Shown here piece after piece: positions 10,009 through 18,615 of a stretch of 64,000 nucleotides of DNA. This DNA comes from Pseudomonas sp. ML2-2023-3 (GTDB lineage: Bacteria > Pseudomonadota > Gammaproteobacteria > Pseudomonadales > Pseudomonadaceae). Position numbers and translations under genes: made by a program. Numbering within the stretch: position 1 is the stretch's first letter; each line of letters begins with the position of its first letter. The notes beneath the pieces are model-generated. The model was not told the origin of the DNA. It saw only the letters and a list, made by a program, of their open reading frames with translations, and did no database searches. The stretch lies in assembly GCF_037055275.1 (NCBI RefSeq), contig NZ_CP146343.1, positions 506,001 through 570,000 of the forward strand, read 5' to 3'.

Positions 10009-10130
10009 GGTCAGCTAGGCGCCAAGCGGCGCTATGTCTAGAATGGAGGGCTTGTATCCTAGCATTGGCAGACGTGCCAGACCATCGAGGCGTCAGTCCC
10101 CATCCATCAGAAAACACACAGTAGGACACA

Positions 10131-10340
10131 ATGGAAGACACCGACCTGCATGCACTGATGGCTAGACTCGAACTGCTGATTAGCCGAGTCGAGCAACTTA
10201 ACCGCCAAAACGCACTCTTAATTGCTCAGGAAAAGACTTGGCGCGAGGAACGCGCGCACCTCATTGAAAAAAACGAAATCGCCCGACACAAGGTGGAATC
10301 GATGATTTCGCGCCTCAAAGCCCTGGAGCAAGACTCATGA
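10131..10340 (+). CDS. Small coiled-coil protein, TIGR02449 type, upstream of zapA
   Basis: A 69-aa protein that is almost entirely one helix with heptad leucines (LMARLELLISRVEQLNRQNA) and many charged residues, as in ZapB-like coiled coils. It is preceded by TAGGA at good spacing. Its stop overlaps the zapA start (ATGA), so the two are coupled, suggesting a role with ZapA in Z-ring assembly. That role is inferred from position and shape. Confidence 0.85.
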   Translation: MEDTDLHALMARLELLISRVEQLNRQNALLIAQEKTWREERAHLIEKNEIARHKVESMISRLKALEQDS

Positions 10341-10654
10341 GTTCAAGCAGTAGCGTCACCGTGCATATCCTCGATAAAGAATATTCGATCATGTGCCCCC
10401 AGGAAGAGCGGAGCAATCTGGTGAGCGCTGCCCGTTATCTGGATGGGAAAATGCGCGAAATCCGCAGCAGCGGCAAAGTCATCGGCGCCGACCGTATCGC
10501 CGTGATGGCTGCTCTGAATATCACCCACGATCTGCTGCACAAGCAGGAAGTCGCCGAAGTTCAAACCAGCAGCTCCACCCGTGAGCAAGTGCGCGACTTG
10601 CTGGAGCGCGTTGATCTGGTGCTGGCCACTGATCCGAACGAACGTCAAAGCTGA
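10337..10654 (+). CDS. zapA: Cell division protein ZapA
   Basis: A 105-aa ZapA, which binds FtsZ and bundles protofilaments at the division site. The N-terminal globular part (VTVHILDKEYSIMCP) is followed by AARYLDGKMREIR and the IAVMAALNITHDLL helix, then a C-terminal coiled coil. It overlaps the upstream coiled-coil gene by 4 nt. 6S RNA follows immediately downstream, the standard gammaproteobacterial arrangement. Confidence 0.95.
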   Translation: MSSSSSVTVHILDKEYSIMCPQEERSNLVSAARYLDGKMREIRSSGKVIGADRIAVMAALNITHDLLHKQEVAEVQTSSSTREQVRDLLERVDLVLATDPNERQS

Positions 10655-10674
10655 TTCAAAACGTTACTTTGGGG

Positions 10675-10680
10675 TATACT
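10675..10680 (+). promoter_or_regulatory. -10 element of the 6S RNA promoter
   Basis: TATACT lies 6 nt before the proposed 5' end of 6S RNA, just after the zapA stop. The -35 region at suitable spacing (TGATTC) is a poor match to TTGACA. Confidence 0.5.
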
Positions 10681-10686
10681 CGCGCC

Positions 10687-10866
10687 ACTCCCTGGAGTAT
10701 TCGCCAGTTAGCGATGTCCCTGAGCCGATTCGCACTACCCTGGAGCTTGCACGTTGGGCCGGTGTGCATGTCCGCTAGACGGAAAGCCTTAAGGTCTACT
10801 GCAACTTCCACCTTGAACTTTCGGGTTCAAGGGCCAAGCCGACAGCGGTACGTCGGGGAGCCTGAT
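10687..10866 (+). ncRNA. ssrS: 6S RNA
   Basis: This stretch of about 180 nt has the 6S layout. CTCCCTGGAG near the 5' end pairs with GGGGAG near the 3' end to form the closing stem. CCCTGAGCCGATT and AGCCTTAAG match conserved 6S segments, and CCTTGAACTTTCGGGTTCAAGG forms the internal hairpin. It lies between zapA and ygfA as in other gammaproteobacteria. 6S RNA binds the sigma70 holoenzyme and dampens its transcription in stationary phase. Ends are approximate. Confidence 0.92.
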
Positions 10867-10949
10867 TTCCTAGCGCAATGTCAGCCACCTGCTGGCATTG
10901 GCTTCCACGAGCCACCCTGTGGTGAACTCGTCCTTGAACAGCACGCCAA

Positions 10950-11555
10950 ATGAACGAACCTGCGACGCCTACCCGCCCGCAACTTCGCCGAATGCTGCGC
11001 AAAGCCCGCCGCGACCTGTCGCCCTGCGCGCAACGCCAGGCCGCCCGCGGCCTGTACCGGCAACTGTCACAACACCCGCTGTTTCGCCGCGCCAAACACA
11101 TTTCCCTTTATTTGCCCACCGACGGTGAAATTGATCCGCGCCTGCTGCTGCGCGAAGCCCAGCGCCGGGGCAAGATCACCTACCTGCCGGTCCTCAGCGC
11201 CTGGCCAAGAACCAAGATGGTCTTCCAGCGGGTTGCTCCCGGCGAGAAGCTGATCCCCAACCGTTTTCGGATTCTCGAACCGCGAATCAACCGTGCACGC
11301 CAACGCAAGGTCTGGGCTCTGGACCTGGTGCTGCTGCCATTGGTGGGATTTGATGCAACGGGGGGGCGACTGGGCATGGGCGGCGGCTTTTATGACCGCA
11401 GCCTGGCATATCAGGCTAGACGCCAAAGCTGGCGCAAGCCGACGCTATTGGGGCTGGCCCACGAGTGTCAGAAAGTCGAATCTCTGGCCCAGGCCAGTTG
11501 GGATGTCCCTTTGCAGGGCACCGTCTCGGACAGTCATTGGTACGTCGCCCACTGA
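10950..11555 (+). CDS. ygfA: 5-formyltetrahydrofolate cyclo-ligase
   Basis: A 201-aa enzyme that converts 5-formyl-THF to 5,10-methenyl-THF with ATP. The basic N-terminus (RRMLRKARRDL) and the C-terminal LGMGGGFYDRSLA motif are the family signatures. The start is just downstream of 6S RNA, so it may be read through from the 6S promoter, as known in E. coli where ssrS and ygfA are cotranscribed. Confidence 0.93.
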   Translation: MNEPATPTRPQLRRMLRKARRDLSPCAQRQAARGLYRQLSQHPLFRRAKHISLYLPTDGEIDPRLLLREAQRRGKITYLPVLSAWPRTKMVFQRVAPGEKLIPNRFRILEPRINRARQRKVWALDLVLLPLVGFDATGGRLGMGGGFYDRSLAYQARRQSWRKPTLLGLAHECQKVESLAQASWDVPLQGTVSDSHWYVAH

Positions 11556-11597
11556 CAACCAGGGCATCACCGTTCAAGTGATGCCTTCGATCAGGTT

Positions 11598-11747
11598 TTA
11601 GCGTTTGAAGGGTTGTACTTGCTGTTGTGTCAGCTCAATCGGCTCGTCAATCGAGTTTGACCAGAGACTTTGCGCATAGCCCGTTGTAACCACACCCAAA
11701 CCGAACAAAATAACCAGCATCCACAGTAAATCCGGTTTGCGTTTCAT
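11598..11747 (-). CDS. 49-aa single-pass membrane protein, unknown function
   Basis: ATG at 11747 is preceded by GAAGGAGGGC, a near-perfect ribosome site. The frame encodes MKRKPDLLWM, then a hydrophobic segment of about 18 residues (LVILFGLGVVTTGYA), then a polar tail with ELTQQQVQPFKR and TAA at 11598. The shape is a small inner-membrane protein with a short basic cytoplasmic end. I recognise no family. It is convergent with ygfA and divergent from the EVE-domain gene. Ribosome site and composition make it a credible gene despite its length. Confidence 0.7.
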   Translation of the reverse strand: MKRKPDLLWMLVILFGLGVVTTGYAQSLWSNSIDEPIELTQQQVQPFKR

Positions 11748-11941
11748 CGATTGCCCTCCTTCAGGCAAATCAACACGATGACAGCAACGGTTTTTGTTAT
11801 AGGCCGTGCAGCAGCGTCAAGCTTCAAAGCCGGGCATTCTGCGGCAACACGAACACACACGCAAACTCTGGCGTCAACCGACTGTCGGTTTATCAAAATG
11901 TTGCCAGACAAAATAACCACAGCATGTTTCTGGAGTAGAAA

Positions 11942-12391
11942 ATGGCCTATTGGTTGATGAAATCCGAGCCTGACGAGTTCTCGATCAAAGACTTGCACAC
12001 GCTCGGTGAAGCGCGCTGGGATGGCGTGCGCAACTATCAGGCGCGCAACTTTATGCGAGCCATGGCAGTTGGCGATCTGTTCTTCTTTTATCACTCCAGC
12101 TGCCCCGAGCCGGGTATTGCCGGGATTGGTCGCATTGTCGAAGCAGCCTACCCCGACCCGACCGCCCTCGACCCTGAAAGCCATTACTTCGATCCCAAGG
12201 CCAGCGCCGAAAAAAATCCGTGGAGCGCCCTGCAGGTAGCCCACGAGCAGACCTTCCCCAAAGTGATCAAGCTCGATTACCTCAAACAACAAACGGCCCT
12301 GGCCGAAATGCCGCTGGTACAAAAAGGCAGCCGCCTTTCAGTGATGCCCGTTACGGATGATCAATGGGCTGCGGTGATGGGGTTGTTGTAA
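11942..12391 (+). CDS. EVE-domain protein (THYN1-like)
   Basis: A 149-aa single-domain protein starting MAYWLMKSEPDEFSI, the classic EVE opening, followed by WDGVRNYQARNFMR and the SCPEPGIAGIGRIVE core. EVE domains belong to the PUA-like fold and bind modified bases; the cellular substrate of the stand-alone bacterial form is not established. GGAG lies 9 nt before the ATG. It stands alone, downstream of ygfA and the 49-aa gene. Confidence 0.92.
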   Translation: MAYWLMKSEPDEFSIKDLHTLGEARWDGVRNYQARNFMRAMAVGDLFFFYHSSCPEPGIAGIGRIVEAAYPDPTALDPESHYFDPKASAEKNPWSALQVAHEQTFPKVIKLDYLKQQTALAEMPLVQKGSRLSVMPVTDDQWAAVMGLL

Positions 12392-12535
12392 ACACCCGCT
12401 CCCACCACTCGCCACGCCTCGTGGCAAGCAACATCCTGTATTCCCGTCTACGCTCTGGTCTTCCTTTGACTGACATCAAGTCGTAATCGCCTTGAAAACG
12501 TCAAACTAGAGCGCTCTGTGACACAGGATGTCGGC

Positions 12536-13501
12536 ATGTCTAGCAATTCTCGAATTTCCCATTATTTCGTCATCCCCTTGGCTGTCCTGCTGATCGCAGC
12601 AGGCGGGTTCGGGTATTGGAAATCCCGGCTCGACAGCCTTCCTGAAGGCATCAGCATGGCCAACGGTCGACTCGAAGCCACAGAAGTACAGATTGCAGCC
12701 AAAACCCCGGGACGCCTGGCCGAAGTGCTGGTCGATGAAGGTGATCGCGTGACTCAGGGCCAACTGCTGGCCCGCATGGATACCCGCACCCTGGAAGCGA
12801 CCCGCGCGCAAGCCGAAGCCGAAGTGCTGCGCGCCCGCCAAACCCTGGCCGCCAACGAAGCCAATGTGCAATTGCGCCAAAGCGAAAAGCGGCTGGCCAG
12901 CCAGGAACTCGCGCGCTTTCGCCAACTGTCCCAACGCGGTTTTGCCAGCGGCCAGCAACTCGACCAGCAACAGGCACGGTTTGATACCAGCAACGCAGCC
13001 GTGGTGGCAGCACAGGCCCAGGTTGCAGCAGCCAAAGCCGCGATCGGCTCATCCGAAGCCCAAGTTGCGCAACTCACCAGCGAAATCGATGACAGCAGCC
13101 TGCGCGCTCCCATCAACGGCGTGATCCAGTTGCGCCTTGCCGAACCCGGCGAAGTGCTGGGCGCAGGCGGACGGGTATTTATGATGATCGACCCCAGCGA
13201 CCAGTACATGAACCTGTACATGCCCGCTTCGGTGGTCGGCAAGCTGACCGTGGGTGCCGACGCCCGCATCGTGCTCGACGCCCTGCCCGACCAGGCGCTG
13301 CCGGCCAAAATTGCTTTTGTCGCGGCCAAATCGCAATTCACGCCCAAAGAGGTCGAAACCCGCGACGAGCGGCAAAAACTGGTGTTTCGCGTCAAGCTGC
13401 GCCTCACCGACCCAAGCGCCGTGCCCCAGGCCAAGCCGGGCATGCCGGGAGCAGGTTATGTACGAACCGCAGACGTCGCCTGGCCGGCTAATCTGCAATG
13501 A
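12536..13501 (+). CDS. HlyD-family membrane fusion protein (YhiI type)
   Basis: A 321-aa periplasmic adaptor: one N-terminal membrane anchor (YFVIPLAVLLIAAGGFGYW), a lipoyl/barrel-sandwich half (GRLAEVLVDEGDRVTQGQLL), a long coiled-coil hairpin rich in Ala/Gln, the second lipoyl half (SLRAPINGVIQLRLAEPGEVL) and a beta-barrel C-terminus. The ATG at 12536, with AGGA 7 nt ahead, is chosen over a GTG 18 nt upstream. The stop overlaps the rbbA start by 4 nt. With the next two genes it forms a YbhGFSR-type exporter; the substrate is unknown. Confidence 0.9.
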   Translation: MSSNSRISHYFVIPLAVLLIAAGGFGYWKSRLDSLPEGISMANGRLEATEVQIAAKTPGRLAEVLVDEGDRVTQGQLLARMDTRTLEATRAQAEAEVLRARQTLAANEANVQLRQSEKRLASQELARFRQLSQRGFASGQQLDQQQARFDTSNAAVVAAQAQVAAAKAAIGSSEAQVAQLTSEIDDSSLRAPINGVIQLRLAEPGEVLGAGGRVFMMIDPSDQYMNLYMPASVVGKLTVGADARIVLDALPDQALPAKIAFVAAKSQFTPKEVETRDERQKLVFRVKLRLTDPSAVPQAKPGMPGAGYVRTADVAWPANLQ

Positions 13502-16239
13502 GCGACCTGGCGCTCAACGCCAGTGGCATCAGCCACTGGTATGGCAAACAACAGGCATTGTTCGACATCGCCTTCAGCCTGCCAAAAGGCACGCGCTGTG
13601 GTTTGATCGGCCCGGACGGTGCAGGTAAATCGAGCCTGCTGGGACTGATTGCCGGGGTCAAAAAACTTCAACAAGGCAACCTTGAAGTGCTCGGCGGCCC
13701 GATTGACGACCGCCGCCATCGCAACACCCTGTACCCACTGATCGCGTTTATGCCCCAAGGCCTGGGCGGCAACCTTTATCCCGAATTGTCGATCAGCGAA
13801 AACATCCGCTTTTTTGGCACCCTGTTCGGCCTCTCAAAAGAGGAGTGCGAACAGCGCATGGCCGAACTGCTCAAGGCCACCGACCTGGAGCGTTTTGCCG
13901 AACGTCCCGCGGGCAAGCTGTCGGGCGGGATGAAGCAAAAGCTCGGGCTGTGCTGCGCGCTGATCCACGAGCCGGACTTGCTGATCCTCGACGAGCCCAC
14001 CACCGGGGTTGACCCGCTATCGCGTCGACGCTTCTGGGAACTGGTGGATGACGTACGCAGCCAGCGCCCTCAACTGACGCTTCTGGTGGCAACTGCCTAC
14101 ATGGAAGAGGCTGAGCAGTTTGAACACTGCCTGATGCTCGATCGCGGCAAATTGATTGCCGCCGGTTTAAGCCATGAGTTGGCGACCGTCACTGCTACCG
14201 GCAAGCTCGACGAAGCCTTCACCCATTACCAGGGTGACAGCGGGCACAATAATGAGCCTTTGGTGATCCCGCCTCGCACCAGCGACAACAGCGACAACAG
14301 CGATATCGCCATTGAGGCCCACGACCTGACCCTACGGTTCGGCGACTTTACGGCAGTGAACAACGTCAGCTTCGCCATTGGCCGAGGTGAAATCTTCGGC
14401 TTTTTAGGCTCCAACGGCTGCGGCAAAACCACCACCATGAAAGTCCTGACCGGACTGATGCCCGCCACCGAAGGCAGCGCCAAATTGCTTGGCAATCCGG
14501 TCAATGCCAAAGACCTGGCCACCCGCAAGCGTGTGGGCTTCATGTCGCAAAGCTTCTCGCTGTACGGTGAGTTGAGCGTGCGGCAAAACCTGGTGTTGCA
14601 CGCGCAACTGTTCGACTTGCCCAAGGCCGAAAGCGAACCGCGTATCGAAGAGTTGATCGAGCGTTTCGACTTGGGCGATGTGGCCTCACAACAGTCCGGC
14701 GAATTGCCGCTGGGCCTTCGCCAGCGTTTGTCGCTGGCGGTTGCCGTGCTGCATCGCCCCGAAGTGCTGATCCTCGATGAGCCAACCTCGGGGGTCGACC
14801 CTGCCGCCCGCGATGACTTCTGGCGTTTACTGATCGAGCTGTCACGCGAGCAAGGGGTGACCATCTTTCTGTCCACCCACTTCATGAACGAAGCTCAACG
14901 CTGCGACCGCATATCGTTGATGCACGCGGGCAAAGTGCTGGCCTGCGACACGCCCGATGCGCTGCAACACCAGTTCAAGGGCGACACATTGGAAGCCGCG
15001 TTTGTCACCTGCCTGGAACAGGCACAAAACGATCAGGACGCCAGCCCTGCGCCTGAAGCTGAGCCTGTCGCCACGCCGGTGGCCAATGCCCCGCCGCCGA
15101 TCAGCAAAAAAGGCTTTAGCCTGACCCGGCTGATCGCTGTCGCCAGCCGCGAATCCAAGGAATTGCTGCGCGACAAAGTGCGCATGGCGTTCGCCTTGCT
15201 GGGCGCCGTGTTCATGATGGTGATATTTGGCTACGGCATTTCTCTGGACGTCGAGAACCTGGCCTTCGCCGTCTACGACCAGGATCAGAGCCCACAAAGC
15301 CGCGCCTACCTGGAAGCCTTCCGCAGCTCACGCTACTTCGAAGAGCATGCCCCGATCAGCAGCGCCGACGAGTTGCACAAACGCTTGCAACGCTCTGAAA
15401 TCAAAATTGCCCTGGAGATCCCGCCAGGCTTTGGCCGCGACTTGTACGCCGGACGCCAGCCCACGGTCGCCGCCTGGCTGGACGGTGGCATGCCATTTCG
15501 GGCCGAAACCAGCCGCAACTATGTCGAAGCGGTACACACCGCCAACCTTGAGCAGCTCTCCACCCTCAGCAGTCAGGCGCAAAACAGACAGGCAGCGGCC
15601 AAACTCGAAACCCGCTTTCGCTACAACCAGGACGTCATCAGCGTGAACGCCATCGGCCCCGGCGTGATGGCGCTCATCCTCGCGTTTATCCCGGCCATGC
15701 TCACAGCGCTGGGCATCGTGCGCGAAAAGGAACTGGGGTCAATTACCAACTTCTACGCCACGCCCCTCACCCGCCTCGAATTCCTGCTGGGCAAGCAGGC
15801 GCCGTATCTGGCCGTAAGCCTGGTCAATCTGGCATTGCTGGTGGCGATGAACCGCTGGCTGTTCGGCGTTCCATTCAAGGGCAGCGGTGTCACGCTGGCG
15901 CTAGGCGGGCTGCTGTATGTGCTGGCAACCACCAGCATGGGCTTGCTGATTTCCGCCTTCACCCGCACCCAGATTGCGGCGATCCTGGGCACCATGATTA
16001 TCACCAGCTTGCCGACCATTCAGTTCTCCGGGCTGATAGTGCCGCGCTCCTCGCTTGAGGGCTCGGCGGCACTGATGGGCATGCTGTTCCCGGCCGGGCA
16101 CTTTCTCGACATTGCCGTAGGCACCTTTACCAAAGCCCTGGATTTGCGCCAGTTGTGGCCCCAGTGCCTGGCCTTGCTGGGGTTCTTTATGGTCTTCACC
16201 GGGCTGAGCCTGATCATGCTCAAGAAGCAGGAGGTCTGA
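13498..16239 (+). CDS. rbbA: Ribosome-associated ATPase/permease RbbA
   Basis: A 913-aa fusion of two ABC ATPase domains and one ABC-2 membrane domain. NBD1 has Walker A GPDGAGKSS (38-46), signature LSGGMKQK (141-148) and Walker B LLILDEPTTG. NBD2 has Walker A GSNGCGKTT (304-312), a degenerate signature ELPLGLRQR (402-410) and Walker B VLILDEPTSG. The membrane part begins near residue 560, with a large loop and then about five segments. E. coli RbbA stimulates release of deacyl-tRNA from ribosomes; the transporter role is inferred from the HlyD and permease neighbours. Confidence 0.92.
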   Translation: MSDLALNASGISHWYGKQQALFDIAFSLPKGTRCGLIGPDGAGKSSLLGLIAGVKKLQQGNLEVLGGPIDDRRHRNTLYPLIAFMPQGLGGNLYPELSISENIRFFGTLFGLSKEECEQRMAELLKATDLERFAERPAGKLSGGMKQKLGLCCALIHEPDLLILDEPTTGVDPLSRRRFWELVDDVRSQRPQLTLLVATAYMEEAEQFEHCLMLDRGKLIAAGLSHELATVTATGKLDEAFTHYQGDSGHNNEPLVIPPRTSDNSDNSDIAIEAHDLTLRFGDFTAVNNVSFAIGRGEIFGFLGSNGCGKTTTMKVLTGLMPATEGSAKLLGNPVNAKDLATRKRVGFMSQSFSLYGELSVRQNLVLHAQLFDLPKAESEPRIEELIERFDLGDVASQQSGELPLGLRQRLSLAVAVLHRPEVLILDEPTSGVDPAARDDFWRLLIELSREQGVTIFLSTHFMNEAQRCDRISLMHAGKVLACDTPDALQHQFKGDTLEAAFVTCLEQAQNDQDASPAPEAEPVATPVANAPPPISKKGFSLTRLIAVASRESKELLRDKVRMAFALLGAVFMMVIFGYGISLDVENLAFAVYDQDQSPQSRAYLEAFRSSRYFEEHAPISSADELHKRLQRSEIKIALEIPPGFGRDLYAGRQPTVAAWLDGGMPFRAETSRNYVEAVHTANLEQLSTLSSQAQNRQAAAKLETRFRYNQDVISVNAIGPGVMALILAFIPAMLTALGIVREKELGSITNFYATPLTRLEFLLGKQAPYLAVSLVNLALLVAMNRWLFGVPFKGSGVTLALGGLLYVLATTSMGLLISAFTRTQIAAILGTMIITSLPTIQFSGLIVPRSSLEGSAALMGMLFPAGHFLDIAVGTFTKALDLRQLWPQCLALLGFFMVFTGLSLIMLKKQEV

Positions 16240-17357
16240 TGCACAAGCTCTCGCACATCCTGCGCCTTGGCCTTAAAGAACTGACCAGCCTGCGCCACGA
16301 CAGCGTGTTACTGCTGTTTTTGTTCTACGCCTTCACCGTGGCTATTTACATGCCCGCTGCCGGTTCGATTATCGGGGTGCACAACGCCAGCGTTGCCATC
16401 GTCGATGAAGACCACAGCGCCTTGTCCCGCAAACTCGCTGAATCGCTGCTGCCCCCAGAGTTCCAGGCCCCGCAAGCCCTGCCCTACGATCAACTGGACC
16501 AATCGATGGACAGCGGCCAGTACACGTTTGTGATCAACGTGCCGGTCAATTTTCAGGCCGACTTGCTGGCCGGGCGTGAGCCGAGCGTGCAGGTCAACGT
16601 TGATGCCACGGCCATGAGCCAAGCCTTCATGGGTGCGGGTTACATCGGGCGGATCTTCCAGCGGGAGCTGCTCAATTACACCGGACAGGCCGACGCGGCA
16701 GCCAAAACCCCGGTGCTGATCAGTAACCGGGCACTGTTCAACCCAAACCTGGAGGGTGGATGGTTTCTGGCCGTCATCCAGATTGTGAATAACATCACCA
16801 TTCTGGCCATTGTGCTGACGGGCACCGCCCTGCTGCGGGAGCGGGAACATGGCACCCTCGACCATCTTCTGGTGCTGCCGCTGACGGCTCTGGAAATCAT
16901 GCTGGCGAAAATCTGGAGCAACATGCTGGTGGTGGTGCTGTGTACCTGGATATCACTGGAAGTGGTGGTGAAGTGGGCGCTGGGCGTGCCGCTGGCGGGA
17001 TCGCTGACCCTGTTTTTACTAGTCACTGCGCTCTACCTGTTTGCCAGCACTGCGCTGGGAATCTTTCTGGCAACGCTGGCCCGCTCAACGCCGCAATTCG
17101 GTTTGCTGGCCATACCCGTGATCATCCCGATGCTCTTGCTTTCAGGTGGCAGCACGCCGCTGGACAGCATGCCCCAATGGCTGCAATGGGTGATGCAGTG
17201 CTCGCCGTCGACCCACTTTGTGAGCCTGAGCGCGGCGATACTGTTCCGCGATGCGGGGGTGAATGTGGTGTGGCCCGACTTGTTGGCACTGGCCGCCATC
17301 GGGCTGGTGTTCTTCGCCATCGCGCTGGCGCGTTTCCGCAAGAGCCTTGCCTCGTAG
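16239..17357 (+). CDS. yhhJ: ABC-2 type permease (YhhJ type)
   Basis: A 372-aa membrane protein with an N-terminal transmembrane helix, a large extracytoplasmic domain (about residues 45-170) and five C-terminal helices, the ABC-2 architecture. The motif LREREHGTLDHLLVLPLTALEIMLAKIW before the membrane block (quoted in part: REREHGTLDHLLVLPLT) is typical of DrrB/NatB-like permeases. It starts inside the rbbA stop (TGATG), so it is translationally coupled. It probably pairs with the membrane half of RbbA and the HlyD-type adaptor as one exporter. Confidence 0.9.
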   Translation: MHKLSHILRLGLKELTSLRHDSVLLLFLFYAFTVAIYMPAAGSIIGVHNASVAIVDEDHSALSRKLAESLLPPEFQAPQALPYDQLDQSMDSGQYTFVINVPVNFQADLLAGREPSVQVNVDATAMSQAFMGAGYIGRIFQRELLNYTGQADAAAKTPVLISNRALFNPNLEGGWFLAVIQIVNNITILAIVLTGTALLREREHGTLDHLLVLPLTALEIMLAKIWSNMLVVVLCTWISLEVVVKWALGVPLAGSLTLFLLVTALYLFASTALGIFLATLARSTPQFGLLAIPVIIPMLLLSGGSTPLDSMPQWLQWVMQCSPSTHFVSLSAAILFRDAGVNVVWPDLLALAAIGLVFFAIALARFRKSLAS

Positions 17358-17375
17358 TGTCGGGCGTGTTGCGCC

Positions 17376-17780
17376 TTACTGAACGATCAAATTGTTGAAC
17401 AGCAAATCGTCCACCATCGGTTTGCCGGTTTCATCGCTCATCACCTGCTGGATCTGCTTCAGGGCTTGCTGACGCAGCTTCTCCTTTGCCTCGACGCTGC
17501 CCAGGGTGTCGCTGGTCTGCTGGGTAAACAGCCCCACCAGTTGATTACGAATCAACGGGTCATTGGCTTTAACCGCCTTGGCAGCCTCGGGGCCCGTCAC
17601 GCGCAAGGAAATATCGGCCTTGTACACCTTGAGTTTCGAACTGCCGTCCAGGCCGTAATTGCCTACAAACGGTGGGCTCAGGGTGATATAGCTAACCTTG
17701 TCGCCGCCTTCTTGCGCCTCTTCTCCAACCGCTGCCATCGGCAAGGACAGGGCCAGCATCAACATGATCCACGCTTTCAC
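17376..17780 (-). CDS. FliL-family secreted protein
   Basis: Product of 134 aa from a GTG at 17780, with AAGGAG 6 nt upstream; a longer frame to 17813 lacks a ribosome site. A signal peptide (VKAWIMLMLALSLPMAAVGE) is followed by a FliL-like domain: YITLSPPFVGNYG, then KVYKADISLRV, then a helix with IRNQLVGLFTQQTSDTL and the C-terminal VMSDETGKPMVDDLLFNNLIVQ. True FliL has an uncleaved N-terminal anchor and lies in flagellar operons. Neither holds here, so the role is unknown. Confidence 0.75.
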   Translation of the reverse strand: MKAWIMLMLALSLPMAAVGEEAQEGGDKVSYITLSPPFVGNYGLDGSSKLKVYKADISLRVTGPEAAKAVKANDPLIRNQLVGLFTQQTSDTLGSVEAKEKLRQQALKQIQQVMSDETGKPMVDDLLFNNLIVQ

Positions 17781-17880
17781 AATTCGCTCCTTAATACGGT
17801 TAGGGGCAAGCATACGGGGCTGCTTGCGGACCTATCTACCCTTATCGGCCAATCCCTGAAAAGCCGTAGGCCAGCGCGAT

Positions 17881-18249
17881 TCAGTTGTGTCCAGCCACCC
17901 CGGTCATCAGTAGCGCCCTGACGCGTTCAGGCAACATGTCCACAAATTTCCGGCTGCGTTTTCGCTGACAGGTTTCAACCACTTTGTCCGCACCTTGCGA
18001 AAGCGCGTACAAGCCCGTCGCCAACTGATCGATGGAATACTGCCCGGCCTCAAAACCCTCGATCAATAGGCTGCGGGTCTGCCGGAACAACGTCATCTCG
18101 GCCAGAGGCTGGTCAATTGCGCCACGAAGGTAGCCCTTCACTTCCCGGCTCAGCTTGAGGCAGGTTGCGCTGCGCAGGTCGATCGAAAACGCCTCTGCCC
18201 GTGCACCCGCTGCCATAAACATCACGAAAAACCACACCAGACACTTCAT
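17881..18249 (-). CDS. Hypothetical periplasmic protein, 122 aa
   Basis: A signal peptide (MKCLVWFFVMFMAAGARAEA) precedes about 104 mature residues that look helical, with two cysteines (ATCLKLSREVKGYL and VVETCQRKRSRKF) that could form a disulfide. The helix-rich layout with paired Cys resembles HdeA/Rap1-like small periplasmic proteins in a general way, but I do not recognise the family. It lies 100 bp upstream of the FliL-like gene on the same strand; the two may form a secreted pair. Confidence 0.7.
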   Translation of the reverse strand: MKCLVWFFVMFMAAGARAEAFSIDLRSATCLKLSREVKGYLRGAIDQPLAEMTLFRQTRSLLIEGFEAGQYSIDQLATGLYALSQGADKVVETCQRKRSRKFVDMLPERVRALLMTGVAGHN

Positions 18250-18615
18250 TTACAGCCCCCTTCTTTTGCGCCAAACCGCGCCCACTGGAATCCAAAGGGG
18301 GAAATAGTAGTGATGTGCTGACTGACCTCTCAGTTCACTGGCTCCGATCCTGTCGTGAGATCGCTCCGATTGAACAACCCGCCTCTGCCCACTTAAACAT
18401 CTCAGAACAGTTATTTATCAGCCCTTGAAAGTAGATTTCTGACAGATCCCAGACTCAAGGTGTCTGCTGTCGGGTTTATAAGCACGCGAGATGTTCACAA
18501 GCGAAAATCGTGCGTGGGATTATTCCTTAAGCTCCAGGGATAAGGCCTGTCATTTTCAGTAACGAAAATGTAACGTTCGGCACCGCTGATATAACAAGAA
18601 ATTTGGAGCTCTTGA
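18250..18615. other. Intergenic region upstream of glpT
   Basis: No credible frame over about 40 codons was seen on either strand. It contains the divergent promoters for glpT and the 122-aa periplasmic protein, and one near-palindromic operator candidate (18551-18570). No tRNA or recognised small RNA was seen. Confidence 0.6.
18551..18570. promoter_or_regulatory. Palindromic operator candidate (GlpR-like) before glpT
   Basis: CATTTTCAGTAACGAAAATG is symmetric at 16 of 20 positions and lies 46 bp upstream of the glpT start. The TTTTC..GAAAA half-sites and the nearby ACGTTCG resemble glycerol-regulon GlpR operators. Assignment rests on position and symmetry. Confidence 0.4.

Noticed and set aside
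10601..10953. Short plus-strand frames between zapA and ygfA as coding genes
   Set aside because: The region folds and reads as 6S RNA, and the frames have no ribosome sites.
12392..12535. CCCGCTCCCACC near the EVE gene as a REP copy
   Set aside because: Only one short arm is present, with no inverted partner; too little to call.
14698..14730. Degenerate ABC signature in the second ATPase domain of RbbA as an anomaly
   Set aside because: The ELPLGLRQR form agrees with what I remember of E. coli RbbA, so it is a family trait.
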